From positions 62,001 to 126,000 of the forward strand of contig NC_035927.1 of assembly GCF_000348985.1 (NCBI RefSeq): a stretch of DNA of 64,000 nt. The letters are read 5' to 3'. The notes below the pieces were generated by a model. The model was not told the DNA's origin and did not search any database. It was given only the letters and a program-made list of their open reading frames with translations. The DNA comes from Huiozyma naganishii CBS 8797 (Eukaryota > Ascomycota > Saccharomycetes > Saccharomycetales > Saccharomycetaceae). The position numbers and the translations under genes are program-made. How positions within the stretch are numbered: position 1 is the first letter of the stretch; every line of letters begins with the position of its first letter. Of the stretch, positions 10,320-20,472 are shown one piece after another.

Positions 10320-11544
10320 GTTTTCCCGCTGAGCCTTCCGCCGTTTTGCCACGGGTTTCCAACTAGGCTTGCCCTGATTTGAGTTGGTTCTTGTTGTCAG
10401 TATGCAGAGTGTCCTGTCTTTACGTACTGGCAAAATGCCTTTTACAGAAGGGGCCCAAAATATCGGGAAAATTAGACAGAGAGAGAGCGAGTGAAAGAAG
10501 AGAGACGTTTTTGAAGCAAGGCCAAAGCGTGTGGGGGAGTGGTTGGCGAGTGGTGGAATACATTGGTATATAGTGTGACGTAGAGCAAGCATTCTGGTAC
10601 GTAGAGAGGCGGCAACCACCCAGTATCGCCACGCGATTGCTTACCCAGCACGTGACCACTAGTACTTGCTGCAGAATTGAATACCCGCAACAAGACAGCA
10701 GTAACTAACAGTCCATACTTTTTGAACAGAGCTCCCATTGTGAGTGCTGCCACAACCCACAAGAACTGCCCGGCACGGGCAGTACCATCCCGGCACGCTC
10801 CCAACAGGGCTACCTGTCCATAATTGCAGCGCCATCTCATCACGTGATACGGCCGCTTAGACCTGGTGCGGAATTGAAAAATCGTCAGATGCGGAATTGC
10901 ACGTGACAGGATAGTGCTAAGTACGTGCTGGAGATGCTATAACTACAGGGTCTCCCCGACCCGACCAATCATAATTCGATTCACATTATCAACCTCTACA
11001 GTTGCACCTCGGCATCGCAATTGTAAATAATATGTTCATTTCTAGAAAGTAAAAGCCAGCGATAGCCATAATCTACGATTGACAGCACTGCTGTAGCACT
11101 TGAAATGCAAGGTCTGTACAAAAGGTATATAGATAATAGTGCTATGCGAGAAGCACGCATCCGGGTAACACAAAACTGTCTCTTTGCGGGGCCCAGTCCC
11201 GCGCACCAGGTCTACCCACGCACCGCCCACGGCCCCACCCGTCACTGCACACGGCGTGCGGCGCTGCCAACGCGCTCTTTTGAATGACGCATTCTGAGGG
11301 CCGTTTTCTGGTTTCCACCCTGTGCACCCCGACACCACAGCACGGCGGCTTTTCCGTCGCGATTTCTTTCTTTTTTCCCGCGCGACGTCTGGAAAAAGTT
11401 TCTTTTTCGCTTTTGTGGGTCTCTCTCTCTCTCGAGGTTGAACAATTTTGCGTTATATAACATAGTCATGTCTGCGGTAACGTGTTGCTCATCGCACTGC
11501 AATTGGCGGTTGGTAGCGGTCAGGTTGAGGAGTCCGCAGGCGCA
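10320..11544. promoter_or_regulatory. Long divergent promoter region between BNI1 and LYP1
   Basis: These 1225 bases replace the ALP1-BSC4 interval of S. cerevisiae and hold no convincing gene. Visible elements: CACGTG at 10649-10654, 10841-10846 and 10900-10905; ACCTGGTGCGG at 10861-10871 and CGCACCAGGT at 11202-11211 (the same motif on opposite strands); two copies of TGCGGAATTG at 10867 and 10890, the second running directly into a CACGTG; a Reb1-type CCGGGTAA at 11161-11168; a CT-repeat near 11421; and TATATAA at 11454-11460, 85 bases before the LYP1 ATG. CACGTG is the Cbf1/E-box core; which factor acts here is unknown. Confidence 0.55.
11454..11460 (+). promoter_or_regulatory. TATA box of LYP1
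   Basis: TATATAA lies 85 bases before the LYP1 ATG, after a CT-rich tract, a usual arrangement for a regulated yeast promoter. Confidence 0.6.
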
Positions 11545-13338
11545 ATGGGCAAGTTCAGGAGTTTCATAAAGGCGAGGGCGGTCGGGGACAGCGACGACAC
11601 GCGGTCGCAGACGAGCGGCGACGGGTCGCCGTACGAGATGGAGGATATCGTGCCCGATGAGAAGATCAGGCTGCAGAAGTTGAAGCATGTGTCGACGCAG
11701 GCGGACGTGCACTCGGTCACGGGGTCGCTTACGCGGTCGCGGCTGAACTCGCGCGTCGACGATGGTGCGGAGTCCGATGGGAGTGATGAGCTGGAGGCGG
11801 AGGTGCACGAGACGAAGGTGAAGAGAGCTTTGAAACAGAGGCATATTGGGATGATTGCGTTGGGGGGCACGATTGGTACGGGTCTGTTTGTCGGGATATC
11901 GACGCCGTTGTCTGTTGCCGGGCCCGTTGGATCCCTCATTGCGTACATTTTCATGGGTACGATTATATACTTCGTCACACAGTCGTTGGGGGAGATGGCC
12001 ACTTTCATCCCAGTGACGTCGTCCATCACAGTGTTCTCGAAGAGGTTTCTGTCCCCAGCGTTCGGGGTCGCGAACGGGTACATGTACTGGTTCAACTGGG
12101 CTATCACGTACGCCGTCGAGATATCGGTCATTGGTCAGGTTATCCAGTATTGGACCAAAGCGGTCCCCCTGGCAGCATGGATCGCTATATTTTGGGTTCT
12201 GGTCACACTCATGAACTTCTTCCCAGTGAAAGTTTATGGGGAGGTCGAGTTCTGGATCGCGTTCGTTAAAGTGCTCGCTATCGTCGGCTACTTGATCTAT
12301 GCACTTGTGATAGTGTGTGGTGGGTCCCACCAGGGGCCCATTGGATTCAGATACTGGAGACACCCTGGTGCTTTCGGGCCCGGGATCATTTCCAAGAACA
12401 AAAACACGGGCAAGTTTCTAGGTTGGGTGGCGTCTCTAATCAACGCTGCGTTCACTTACCAAGGTACAGAACTGGTAGGGATCACGGCAGGTGAGGCGGC
12501 CAACCCGCGGAAAACCGTCCCCCGTGCAATCAACAAAGTCGTCTTCAGAATCGTTCTGTTCTACATCATGTCCCTCTTCTTCATCGGGATGCTCCTCCCT
12601 TACAACGACAAGAGGCTCAGCGCTCAGGATGCAGTCATCGCATCCTCACCTTTCGTCATCTCGATTAAGAACGCCCACACAAAAGTTTTACCAGACATTT
12701 TCAACGCAGTAGTCATGGTCACCGTCATGTCCGCGGCCAACTCGAACGTGTACGTTGGGTCCAGGGTCCTATACGCACTAGCACTAACGGGGAATGCCCC
12801 CAAGCAGTTCAGCTACGTGACTCGCTACGGGGTCCCCTATTTGGGCGTCGTGTGTACAGCGTCCCTCGGTCTGCTCGCGTTCCTAGTCGTGAACAACAAC
12901 GCAAACACAGCTTTCAACTGGTTGATCAACATCTCCACTCTTGCCGGGCTATGCGCGTGGTTGTTCATCTCCCTGGCACATATCAGATTCATGCAGGCAC
13001 TCAAGTTTAGAGGCATCTCAAGGGACGACTTACCCTTCAAGGCAAAACTGATGCCCTGGGGGGCCTACTACGCGGCGTTCTTCGTCACAGTGATCATCTT
13101 CATACAGGGGTACCAGGCATTCTGCCCCTGGGACGTGTCCACTTTCTTCACCTCATACATCTCGCTCATTTTACTAGCGGTACTGGTCGTAGGTTGCCAA
13201 CTGTATTACCGTGGCAGATTCCTACTCAAACTGGAGGATATCGACATAGACACGGACAGAAGAGAGATAGAGAGCATCGTGTGGGAGGACGACGAGCCGA
13301 AAACTCTGTGGGACAAGTTCTGGGCTTGGGCCGCTTGA
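11545..13338 (+). CDS. LYP1: Lyp1, lysine permease (basic amino acid transporter)
   Basis: A 597-residue plasma-membrane amino acid permease of the yeast AAT family (S. cerevisiae Lyp1 611). The ATG at 11545 is chosen: the frame is open 21 codons further up only from GTG. A hydrophilic N-terminal tail of about 90 residues ends in the [15 protein letters not shown] signature that opens TM1, with GTGLFVG in the broken helix, then about 12 membrane segments and a short C-terminal tail ending KFWAWAA. Similarity is to Lyp1 rather than Can1, and orientation and position beside PIK1 match LYP1. Its inverted duplicate ALP1 of S. cerevisiae is absent. Role: proton-coupled lysine uptake. A 33-codon out-of-frame ATG frame from 11468 overlaps the start, but begins only 8 bases after the TATA box and may not be transcribed. 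Confidence 0.95.
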   Translation: MGKFRSFIKARAVGDSDDTRSQTSGDGSPYEMEDIVPDEKIRLQKLKHVSTQADVHSVTGSLTRSRLNSRVDDGAESDGSDELEAEVHETKVKRALKQRHIGMIALGGTIGTGLFVGISTPLSVAGPVGSLIAYIFMGTIIYFVTQSLGEMATFIPVTSSITVFSKRFLSPAFGVANGYMYWFNWAITYAVEISVIGQVIQYWTKAVPLAAWIAIFWVLVTLMNFFPVKVYGEVEFWIAFVKVLAIVGYLIYALVIVCGGSHQGPIGFRYWRHPGAFGPGIISKNKNTGKFLGWVASLINAAFTYQGTELVGITAGEAANPRKTVPRAINKVVFRIVLFYIMSLFFIGMLLPYNDKRLSAQDAVIASSPFVISIKNAHTKVLPDIFNAVVMVTVMSAANSNVYVGSRVLYALALTGNAPKQFSYVTRYGVPYLGVVCTASLGLLAFLVVNNNANTAFNWLINISTLAGLCAWLFISLAHIRFMQALKFRGISRDDLPFKAKLMPWGAYYAAFFVTVIIFIQGYQAFCPWDVSTFFTSYISLILLAVLVVGCQLYYRGRFLLKLEDIDIDTDRREIESIVWEDDEPKTLWDKFWAWAA

Positions 13339-13663
13339 ACAAAGCGCATGCATCATCGTACACCTATATATACATATATAGACGCATCCCAGCGTGTGAC
13401 ATTAATTCATGTATTCTTAATATATAATGAGCGTCGGGTCCCAACGGGACCAATGCAAACACTATAACAAACCCGTACAAGTCCACCACGCAATGCGATG
13501 CGATGCCTTCGACACTGCACGTCTCTTCTTCGAACAAAAAAATATAAATATATAAAATACAAGCGTGTTTGGTTATTATTCACGAGCGGGAACAGTCCGG
13601 TACCAAAGTCGAGTACGTTCGCTGCACTGTACTCTTGTAATACTGGCCCAACGGACACAGACA
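13339..13663. promoter_or_regulatory. LYP1 3' region and PIK1 promoter
   Basis: The 325-base tandem spacer opens with TATATATACATATATA just after the LYP1 stop, a typical yeast efficiency element for 3'-end formation, followed by a further A/T-rich stretch near 13540-13558. The PIK1 frame is open upstream of its ATG but without family likeness. I see no gene. Confidence 0.4.
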
Positions 13664-16600
13664 ATGCCCGGTACTGCTACCGCACCAGTCGACGATGCAC
13701 TGGAAGACCAGCCGAACGTGAAGCTGCTAAAGTACATCAATTCACCGCAGTTCTCGCTCTACAGTTGCATCGAATTGTTGTGCAAACATGCCAATAACGT
13801 CGGGATCCACTACTACCTGTGTCAGAAACTGCTTACGTTCCCACACAGCGAGTTGCAATTCTACATCCCGCAGCTCGTGCAAGTGCTGCTGACCATCGAA
13901 TCCGAGTCCCTCGCATTGGAGGACTTGCTGCTGAAACTGAGGGGGGAGAACCCACACTTTGCATTGTTGACCTTTTGGCAACTACAGGCGTTGCTGACGG
14001 ACCTGTCTACAGACCCGGCATCTTACGGATTCCAAGTCGCGCGCAGAGTGCTCAACGCTTTGCAACAGAGCCTGTTTAGCATATCGGACGAGGAACCAAA
14101 AGTGGAAAAGATGCACGAGAACGTCGCACCTGCACTCGTCCTATCCTCCATGATGATGTCATGCATGGCGTTCCCACCACTGACAGAATACACGAAACCG
14201 TTGATCGAGTCCCAGGGGAAGAGACAGAAATCGTACGTCTTCAAACTCGCTAGGAACGCAATGAAGGATCTGACAAAGAACCTCACTTTAAAGAACACGT
14301 TGCTCAACAAGGCACTGTCCAAGTCCGCAAAGCGGAAGTCTCTGTCCGGGTCCCCCAGTTTTGCATCCACGGGCGTATTTACAAGCCCAGCGGTGCACAG
14401 CGTGGACCTCGTGGAGGGCACAAAGTCGAGAGAGGACGTTCTGTTTAGGAAACCTAAGAACAGGGTCAGCGAGACGACGGTGCTTGACTTTAACATGGTC
14501 GATGATGTCGGGAATCAAGTGTACGAGGAGAAAATTTCGACGTCCATCAGACTGCCCAAGCGGAAATCGAAGTACATGGACGGATCCTTTGTCCACAGAA
14601 CGTACGAGGACAAGGCTATAGGGGAGAACCAGTCGACCCCAGCGGCACTATTGGACGACATCACAGAGCGTGGGGCCACAGACACGGAGAATGAGACGGA
14701 CCTTGCAGAGGAGAGCGACGGGGACGCTACGGAACGGCCAGACTTGGCCAACCACACGCAGTTCACGAACTCAATGCCCGATTTACACCAGGCAATGCGT
14801 GTGAAATCTATGACACCATTGAAGAAGGTGAACTCTGAGAAACCCTCGATCAAGAGGTCGAGCACGCAACCGGAGTCACACTATGACCAACTTAGAAAAA
14901 GAGAAAACTCAAAGGACTTGGTCGCTCCCGTGGACATCTCGACTCTTTCTACGACGAAGAAGATTAAGATGCTCAAGGCCAACTATTTCCGCTGCGAGAC
15001 CCAGTTTGCCATTGCACTGGAGTCGATCTCACAGAGACTGGCCCAAGTCCCTACTGAGGCTAGACTGAGCGCCCTTCGTGCAGAACTGTCGCTCATGAAC
15101 AGAGACCTCCCCGCAGAGGTGGACATTCCAACGTTGTTACCTCTGAACAAGAAGGGTAAGCTGCACAGGTTGGTGCTGATCACGGCAAGCGAGGCTCAGG
15201 TGCTCAATTCTGCAGAGAAGGTGCCATACCTGTTGCTGATCGAGTACTTGAGGGACGATTTCGATTTTGACCCGATGTCAGAGACTAATGAGGCAGTACT
15301 GAGGAAAAGCTCGCAGAGCAACGCCCCCCTGTTCGATCTGAACTACTTGAACAGGAAACGGGATAACAATGACTTTGTCTCGCTGGGGAGTCCGTTTTCT
15401 GTGTCAAGTGGCATCCTTGGAGAAAACGGAAACAGTGCTGCTCAAACAGAACAGACTATTGCGACATCGTCTATTCCTAGTTCGACGGGGGAAATGGATC
15501 TCGGAGACATGTCCATGATCAAAATTAAAAACCAAACGGATGCAGAAGCGTACAGGAAATCTGCTGTCTTACAAACGGCAGGGAAAGTGCCCATGCTCCC
15601 AGAAAACAAGACCAAGAGATCCAGGGAATTAGATTTTGTTTCCGACATCAATGACGTGGTCACCGCCACAGATGGCGTCAGTCGACGAAACTCAAAGGAG
15701 GCTGCTGATGAGACGGACGCGCTTGCGGAACAAATGCGGCTGTCGTCGCTGATGCTAAACCAGCTGAAGTTGATGCCACCAGAGCTCGCCAATTCTTCCA
15801 ACGAAATTATGAGCGACATCATCTCGTCCATGCAGCAAGTTCAGGATAAGTTTGGGTACCGCGACCTTGAGGCCATTGATAGTAAAGCTGGTGAACGTCG
15901 GTTGGAGAACGATATGATGACCGGTGGTATTGACACCTCATACTTGGGGGAGGACTGGCAAACTAAGAAGGAACGGATCAGAAGAACATCTGAATACGGC
16001 CACCTGGAAAACTGGGACCTATGTTCCGTCATTGCGAAATCAGGTGACGATCTGAGACAGGAAGCGTTTGCGTGTCAAATGATCCAGGCGATGGCACAAA
16101 TATGGACCATAGAGAACACCGATATATGGGTCAAAAAAATGAAGATTCTGATAACGAGTGCCACGACGGGTTTAGTGGAGACCATCACGAACGCGATGTC
16201 GGTGCACAGTATCAAGAAGTCTTTGAGCAACAAGCTCCTGGACGATAAGGACAATAAGGAAGGTAGGATTGTGACGATCCAGGACCATTTCATCTGTGCG
16301 TTTGGTGGTAGGGACGACTTTAGGTTTCGGAGAGCGCAGGACAACTTTGCGTCCTCACTGGCAGCGTACTCGCTAATATGTTACATTTTGCAAGTGAAGG
16401 ATAGACATAACGGTAACATCATGATTGATAACGAGGGCCACGTTGTACATATAGATTTCGGGTTCATGCTGTCGAACTCGCCCGGGTCCGTTGGGTTCGA
16501 GGCTGCGCCTTTCAAGCTGACGCAGGAGTACGTTGATTTGATGGATGGTCCAGAGGGCAAACCATACAAGAAATTCGTCCGGCTGATGAAAAGCGGATTC

Positions 16601-16849
16601 AAAGCGCTACGGAAGCACTCTAGTCAAATAGTGTCCATGTGTGAAATCATGCAGAAGGACAACATGCAGCCGTGCTTTGCAATTGGAGACCAGACGAGCG
16701 TGCAGTTGGGGCAGCGTTTCCATTTGGAGTTGAAGGATGAGGAGGTCGACGACTTTGTCGAGAACTTTTTGATAGGGAAGTCGCTGAAGAGTATGTACAC
16801 CAGGCTGTACGATCAATTCCAGCTGATCACCCAAGGGATATACAGTTGA
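13664..16849 (+). CDS. PIK1: Pik1, phosphatidylinositol 4-kinase
   Basis: A 1061-residue protein (S. cerevisiae 1066). The start at 13664 gives the right distance to the conserved ELLCKHANNVGIHYYLCQKL segment; the frame upstream to 13565 is open but has only non-family residues. The N-terminal lipid-kinase-unique helices cover about residues 1-125, followed by the Frq1-binding region and a long, poorly conserved linker. The kinase domain fills about residues 770-1061, with GDDLRQE near 794, the catalytic DRHNGN near 914 and the metal-binding HIDFG near 930. Pik1 makes PI4P at the trans-Golgi and in the nucleus and is essential for secretion. Its product recruits Sec2, whose gene lies nearby. 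It converges on IST1. Confidence 0.97.
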   Translation: MPGTATAPVDDALEDQPNVKLLKYINSPQFSLYSCIELLCKHANNVGIHYYLCQKLLTFPHSELQFYIPQLVQVLLTIESESLALEDLLLKLRGENPHFALLTFWQLQALLTDLSTDPASYGFQVARRVLNALQQSLFSISDEEPKVEKMHENVAPALVLSSMMMSCMAFPPLTEYTKPLIESQGKRQKSYVFKLARNAMKDLTKNLTLKNTLLNKALSKSAKRKSLSGSPSFASTGVFTSPAVHSVDLVEGTKSREDVLFRKPKNRVSETTVLDFNMVDDVGNQVYEEKISTSIRLPKRKSKYMDGSFVHRTYEDKAIGENQSTPAALLDDITERGATDTENETDLAEESDGDATERPDLANHTQFTNSMPDLHQAMRVKSMTPLKKVNSEKPSIKRSSTQPESHYDQLRKRENSKDLVAPVDISTLSTTKKIKMLKANYFRCETQFAIALESISQRLAQVPTEARLSALRAELSLMNRDLPAEVDIPTLLPLNKKGKLHRLVLITASEAQVLNSAEKVPYLLLIEYLRDDFDFDPMSETNEAVLRKSSQSNAPLFDLNYLNRKRDNNDFVSLGSPFSVSSGILGENGNSAAQTEQTIATSSIPSSTGEMDLGDMSMIKIKNQTDAEAYRKSAVLQTAGKVPMLPENKTKRSRELDFVSDINDVVTATDGVSRRNSKEAADETDALAEQMRLSSLMLNQLKLMPPELANSSNEIMSDIISSMQQVQDKFGYRDLEAIDSKAGERRLENDMMTGGIDTSYLGEDWQTKKERIRRTSEYGHLENWDLCSVIAKSGDDLRQEAFACQMIQAMAQIWTIENTDIWVKKMKILITSATTGLVETITNAMSVHSIKKSLSNKLLDDKDNKEGRIVTIQDHFICAFGGRDDFRFRRAQDNFASSLAAYSLICYILQVKDRHNGNIMIDNEGHVVHIDFGFMLSNSPGSVGFEAAPFKLTQEYVDLMDGPEGKPYKKFVRLMKSGFKALRKHSSQIVSMCEIMQKDNMQPCFAIGDQTSVQLGQRFHLELKDEEVDDFVENFLIGKSLKSMYTRLYDQFQLITQGIYS

Positions 16850-17052
16850 GCAAGAAATGCGATGAACTCTTCATTTCAAACATAGATCTTTCTCATACAT
16901 ACATATATATATAAAGTAGAGCTGAGAAGGCTACGAATACGTCGGCCCGGCCGTTCTTTGTCATATACAAGTGTACGTATTTATTGATTTGGTAAAGGTA
17001 CGTTGTGTGATTCGTCTACAGCGGGGGAGTAGAACCCCCCCTGTTGCACTGA

Positions 17053-17901
17053 TTACCTGCGCAGGTTCTCGAACCGTTTCTTGAGTTCGGCGAACTCATC
17101 ATCCTCGCTCGACTTCGAGCTGGCCTTCGAGTGGACGACTTTGACCTCATGCTTGATGTTCTTGGGGATCTTCAGGTCCTGCTTCATGGTCTCGCTGTTT
17201 TGCCTAGGTTTGCGCACCGTTATAGGGTGCTTGTCGTCCGAATCGACCTGCACGTCGTTATCCACCGCTACGAAGGGTTTGTCTTCTGCGTCGACAGACT
17301 TCTCCTCCAGAGATTCTGTACTCTCTGGCTCGCTATCTGAAAGCTGACTGTAGGGAACGTCGTAAGTCCTTGCTATCTCTTTCAAGTACATCACTACAAG
17401 GTCATTCCCGGGGAGGTTCGGCGAACACTTCGATACGACTTTCTGTGGGACCCCCAGGGCGTCCTCCGTGACTGCCCTGAGATAATCTTTGCCGAACTTG
17501 AGCGCAATCTGGTCCCTCAATTGTGCAATCTCCTTGACCTCCAAGACATGTGGAACCGTGTAGCACAGCGACCTCACGGCCTCGTTGATCCCATCCTGCA
17601 TGTGGTTCGCGACGAGGTCCGCCTCGTCCTTGACATCCGTGAGGATCCCAACACGCGCTAGCAAAAGCTCGCAGTAAAGCTCGAGTACCTCGAGCAACTC
17701 GACATGAACGTCATTGTTCACAAGGGACTCGACACGGTAGTGAGCCTTTTGTTCGCGCCCATCTGTCAGCAACTGCGCGACCTCCCTTCTGTCCTGCTTC
17801 GCGAGCGCCTGCTGCTTCTCCTGGGCGTACCGAAGCCGCTGGATGCACATCTTCAGCAGCGTCTTCACCTTCAGCGCAAAGGGCACCTGCGCTGGCGGCA
17901 T
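17053..17901 (-). CDS. IST1: Ist1, ESCRT-III-like regulator of Vps4
   Basis: A 282-residue protein (S. cerevisiae about 298) with the Ist1 helical domain in residues 1-190, including KMCIQRLRYAQEKQQA near residue 17 and LYCELLLARV. The middle is acidic; the C-terminus carries DDEFAELKKRFENLRR, a MIT-interacting motif that binds Vps4. Ist1 tunes ESCRT-III disassembly in multivesicular body sorting. The ATG at 17901 gives a length and N-terminus like the family. I recall that the S. cerevisiae gene has an intron; here the frame is continuous and no TACTAAC or GTATGT pair is visible at the 5' end. It is divergent from UFD1, with 191 bases between the two ATGs. Confidence 0.95.
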   Translation of the reverse strand: MPPAQVPFALKVKTLLKMCIQRLRYAQEKQQALAKQDRREVAQLLTDGREQKAHYRVESLVNNDVHVELLEVLELYCELLLARVGILTDVKDEADLVANHMQDGINEAVRSLCYTVPHVLEVKEIAQLRDQIALKFGKDYLRAVTEDALGVPQKVVSKCSPNLPGNDLVVMYLKEIARTYDVPYSQLSDSEPESTESLEEKSVDAEDKPFVAVDNDVQVDSDDKHPITVRKPRQNSETMKQDLKIPKNIKHEVKVVHSKASSKSSEDDEFAELKKRFENLRR

Positions 17902-18092
17902 CCTCGAGTCTATGGTGTCAATTGGGTGTGGAATGTGCCGTACTCCCTTTCGATGCAGAACTGTTTATTACAAGGACACCCTCTCATATATTTAAAAGTT
18001 GACGAAGTTAAAGGTGAAGGTCACTTTGAAGACTAGCGACTGCGGGACAGACTGTAGACGACGACGACTGTGTCTGTGAGGTGTTTGTTGCG

Positions 18093-19112
18093 ATGTTTAG
18101 TGGATTTGGCTCGTACTATGTCGGACAGCGTTTTGAGCAGTTGTTCCGGTGCTATCCGGTGGCGATGATGCCCGAGGGCGTGCGGAAGGACGGGGCGAAC
18201 TACGGCGGGAAGGTGTTCCTGCCTCCTAGTGCATTGAATAGGTTGTCCCTGCTGAACGTGAGCTATCCGATGCTGTTTGAGTTCGTTGCGCAGGAGTCCG
18301 AACGGGTGACTTACGGTGGGGTGCTCGAGTTTGTGGCGGAGGAGGGCCGCGTGTACTTGCCACAGTGGATGATGGAGACTCTGGAGGTACAACCAGGGTC
18401 AGTGCTGCGTGTGAGGTCCGCGGAAGTTCCATTGGGTAAATTTGTAAAACTGGAACCGCAGTCCGTGGATTTCCTGGACATCAGCGACCCTAAGGCTGTG
18501 CTCGAGAACGCGCTGCGGACATTCTCGACACTCACGGTGGGCGACATTGTAGAGATCAGCTACAACGAGGCCGTGTACCGCATCAAGATCCTCGAGGTCG
18601 AGCCGGATTCCACGAGCCACAGCATCTGCGTCGTTGAGACCGATCTAGTGACCGATTTTGCTCCGCCCGTCGGATACGTCGAACCGGAGCCCCAGCAGAG
18701 GGCAGACCAGGCACAGAAGAAGGGTCCGCGCGGCGGAGATACTTCAAAGCTGAAAGTTGGGTCCATGGGGAACAGAATTGAGTATGCGAAGACGGTGATG
18801 ACCTCCTCTCAGAGCACAAACCGGTTCCAGGGCGAAGGATCTAAGGTTTCTGGTAAGAAGGCTGCGGAAAGCTCTAGCGGTGCCACGGGCGCCCTTCTAG
18901 ACGTCGACCTCAATAGCATATCGTTGGACCACGAGCCGCGACGGCTGGACATCCCGGACGGCCAGCTGTTCTTCGGGTTCCCCGTGGTACCACCTCGTGC
19001 CGAGGGTGAGGAAGAGGACGATACTGACGAGCTCCGGCTGTTCCAGGGCAAGGGCCAGTCGATACGAAAGAGTGACCGCAAGGGCAAGAAGAAGAAGCGG
19101 AAGAGCATGTGA
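18093..19112 (+). CDS. UFD1: Ufd1, substrate adaptor of Cdc48 in ubiquitin-dependent degradation
   Basis: A 339-residue protein (S. cerevisiae 361). The start is the ATG at 18093 (MFSGFG, the family N-terminus); the frame opens at a GTG four codons earlier. The double-psi barrel plus alpha-beta UT3 domain covers residues 1-200: FFGGK-like NYGGKVFLPPSAL, then EEGRVYLPQWMMETL, FVKLEPQSVDFLDI and FAPPVGYVEPE. The tail keeps the GQLFFGFP segment near residue 295 that binds Cdc48 or Npl4, and ends in a basic KKKKRKS cluster. With Npl4 it delivers ubiquitinated ERAD substrates to Cdc48. In S. cerevisiae UFD1 is YGR048W on chromosome VII, so its place between IST1 and PDR17 is a rearrangement in one lineage. 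Confidence 0.95.
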   Translation: MFSGFGSYYVGQRFEQLFRCYPVAMMPEGVRKDGANYGGKVFLPPSALNRLSLLNVSYPMLFEFVAQESERVTYGGVLEFVAEEGRVYLPQWMMETLEVQPGSVLRVRSAEVPLGKFVKLEPQSVDFLDISDPKAVLENALRTFSTLTVGDIVEISYNEAVYRIKILEVEPDSTSHSICVVETDLVTDFAPPVGYVEPEPQQRADQAQKKGPRGGDTSKLKVGSMGNRIEYAKTVMTSSQSTNRFQGEGSKVSGKKAAESSSGATGALLDVDLNSISLDHEPRRLDIPDGQLFFGFPVVPPRAEGEEEDDTDELRLFQGKGQSIRKSDRKGKKKKRKSM

Positions 19113-19240
19113 GGGCAGTCTTGAGGGACCCTGTTAACTGGAGTACTAGTCACTATTTTTATATCCGTATGTCTATGTGTATGTCTGTATGTATGGATAA
19201 GCATAAGGTAGTACTAGTAATAATAGCGTTCCTTAGGGTT

Positions 19241-20311
19241 CTACTTGCTCATGTCGTAGTCAATTGGGTACTTGAGCTCGTCGTGTGTCCCCTTGAAGTC
19301 GAACTCGCTTAGCCCGACCGCCCCGCCAAACTGGGAGAACCGTTCGTACTGTCTTTCGCGGCTAGCGTCGCACTTGGCGACCATATCTGGCCAGTACACG
19401 TCGTGCTTGTAGTGGAAATCCAGTTTCCCGTTGTACTGAGCGTCGAGTTGATCTGGGTCGATATACTTCTCGAAAGGTTCATCGAAGACGGCCTTCTCTC
19501 TGGTAGCCGGGTCCAAGAACGGGTACATCATTTTGACGAACGCCCATAGATACCATGGGATGTTGATGAGAATGCACTTGGCGAGTCTCTCTGGGTAGTG
19601 GTTTTGGAGGACGTTGAGGCACGCGCGCGCGATTGCGATAGGTGGCGCCTTGTCCGAGATGATTCCGGGTTCCTTGTACAACTTGAAGTCCACGAGCACT
19701 GTGATCTGATCTATACCCTGTGGACAAGCGGTCACGGCTGCCTCGGTCATGTAGATCATGTGCTGGACTTGCCGGAAGGACGGTTCCGTGTTCTGGCGCC
19801 CGTTCTTCATGTAGAAGAGCGGTCTACTGTCACGGTCAAACCCAAGGACCAACTCCTTCCCGGTCTCGTTCTCCACTGCGACACTCTCTGCGGAGAGTCC
19901 CGGTGCCGTGGAGGCATTGGGATCGTGAGTGAGCCCAGTCTCACGGCGCCACACAAGCGTCTCAGACAAGTTCTTGACTGCCTCCTCCTCGTGCCAGTTG
20001 CTCGCCCGCAGGTACCGCAGGATACACTCCCTCGAGACCCAGAACCTTTCCCATGAGCTCAGAGGTGTCAGTTCAGCGGAGTCATTACCACTGGCGTTAG
20101 TGTCCTGTGGCAGTACTAGTGCCTCGTCCGCGAAGTGGTTCCGCACACGGGTGTACATCTGCTGCTGCTCTGGCGAGATACGTGACAACCCGTGGCCGTA
20201 CCCGTGCTTGCCCTTCTGTTGCGGCGGGTCCAGGACCATCCTGTCGCATGGGATCAGGTCGTCGCGCTTCTTCGCCGCTGGTGCATCCTTCTTGCGTGAG
20301 AACAGACCCAT
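19241..20311 (-). CDS. PDR17: Pdr17, Sec14-like phosphatidylinositol transfer protein
   Basis: A 356-residue protein (S. cerevisiae 350) starting at the ATG at 20311 with MGLFSRKK. A CRAL-TRIO N-terminal helical part (about residues 85-140, RECILRYLRASNWHEEEA) leads into the SEC14 lipid-binding domain (about 165-315, with QMVILVD-like QITVLVDFKLY and the HYPERLAKCILINIPWY segment). Pdr17 (Sfh4) supports phosphatidylserine decarboxylation by Psd2 at endosomes and affects drug resistance. S. cerevisiae has the paralogue PDR16 elsewhere; position next to YIF1 and IST1 supports PDR17. It converges on UFD1 with 128 bases between stops. Confidence 0.93.
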   Translation of the reverse strand: MGLFSRKKDAPAAKKRDDLIPCDRMVLDPPQQKGKHGYGHGLSRISPEQQQMYTRVRNHFADEALVLPQDTNASGNDSAELTPLSSWERFWVSRECILRYLRASNWHEEEAVKNLSETLVWRRETGLTHDPNASTAPGLSAESVAVENETGKELVLGFDRDSRPLFYMKNGRQNTEPSFRQVQHMIYMTEAAVTACPQGIDQITVLVDFKLYKEPGIISDKAPPIAIARACLNVLQNHYPERLAKCILINIPWYLWAFVKMMYPFLDPATREKAVFDEPFEKYIDPDQLDAQYNGKLDFHYKHDVYWPDMVAKCDASRERQYERFSQFGGAVGLSEFDFKGTHDELKYPIDYDMSK

Positions 20312-20472
20312 AGCTATGCAATTAACCAGCGTGCAGGGTGTTTAATGAATGTGTCTTGGTGCTCTCTTGTCCTCTCTTGTCCTGTTACTTGGGTCTTCGA
20401 ATCTGCGGTAATATATATAACGCACTGCGGGAGTTCTATACAGAGAGTACGTAGATGGGGATGGAAGAGGGT

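Noticed and set aside
11242..12363. 373-codon antisense ORF over LYP1
   Set aside because: It is a shadow of the G+C-rich LYP1 coding strand, has no recognisable domains, and its composition is Arg/His/Pro-biased as expected from antisense codons.
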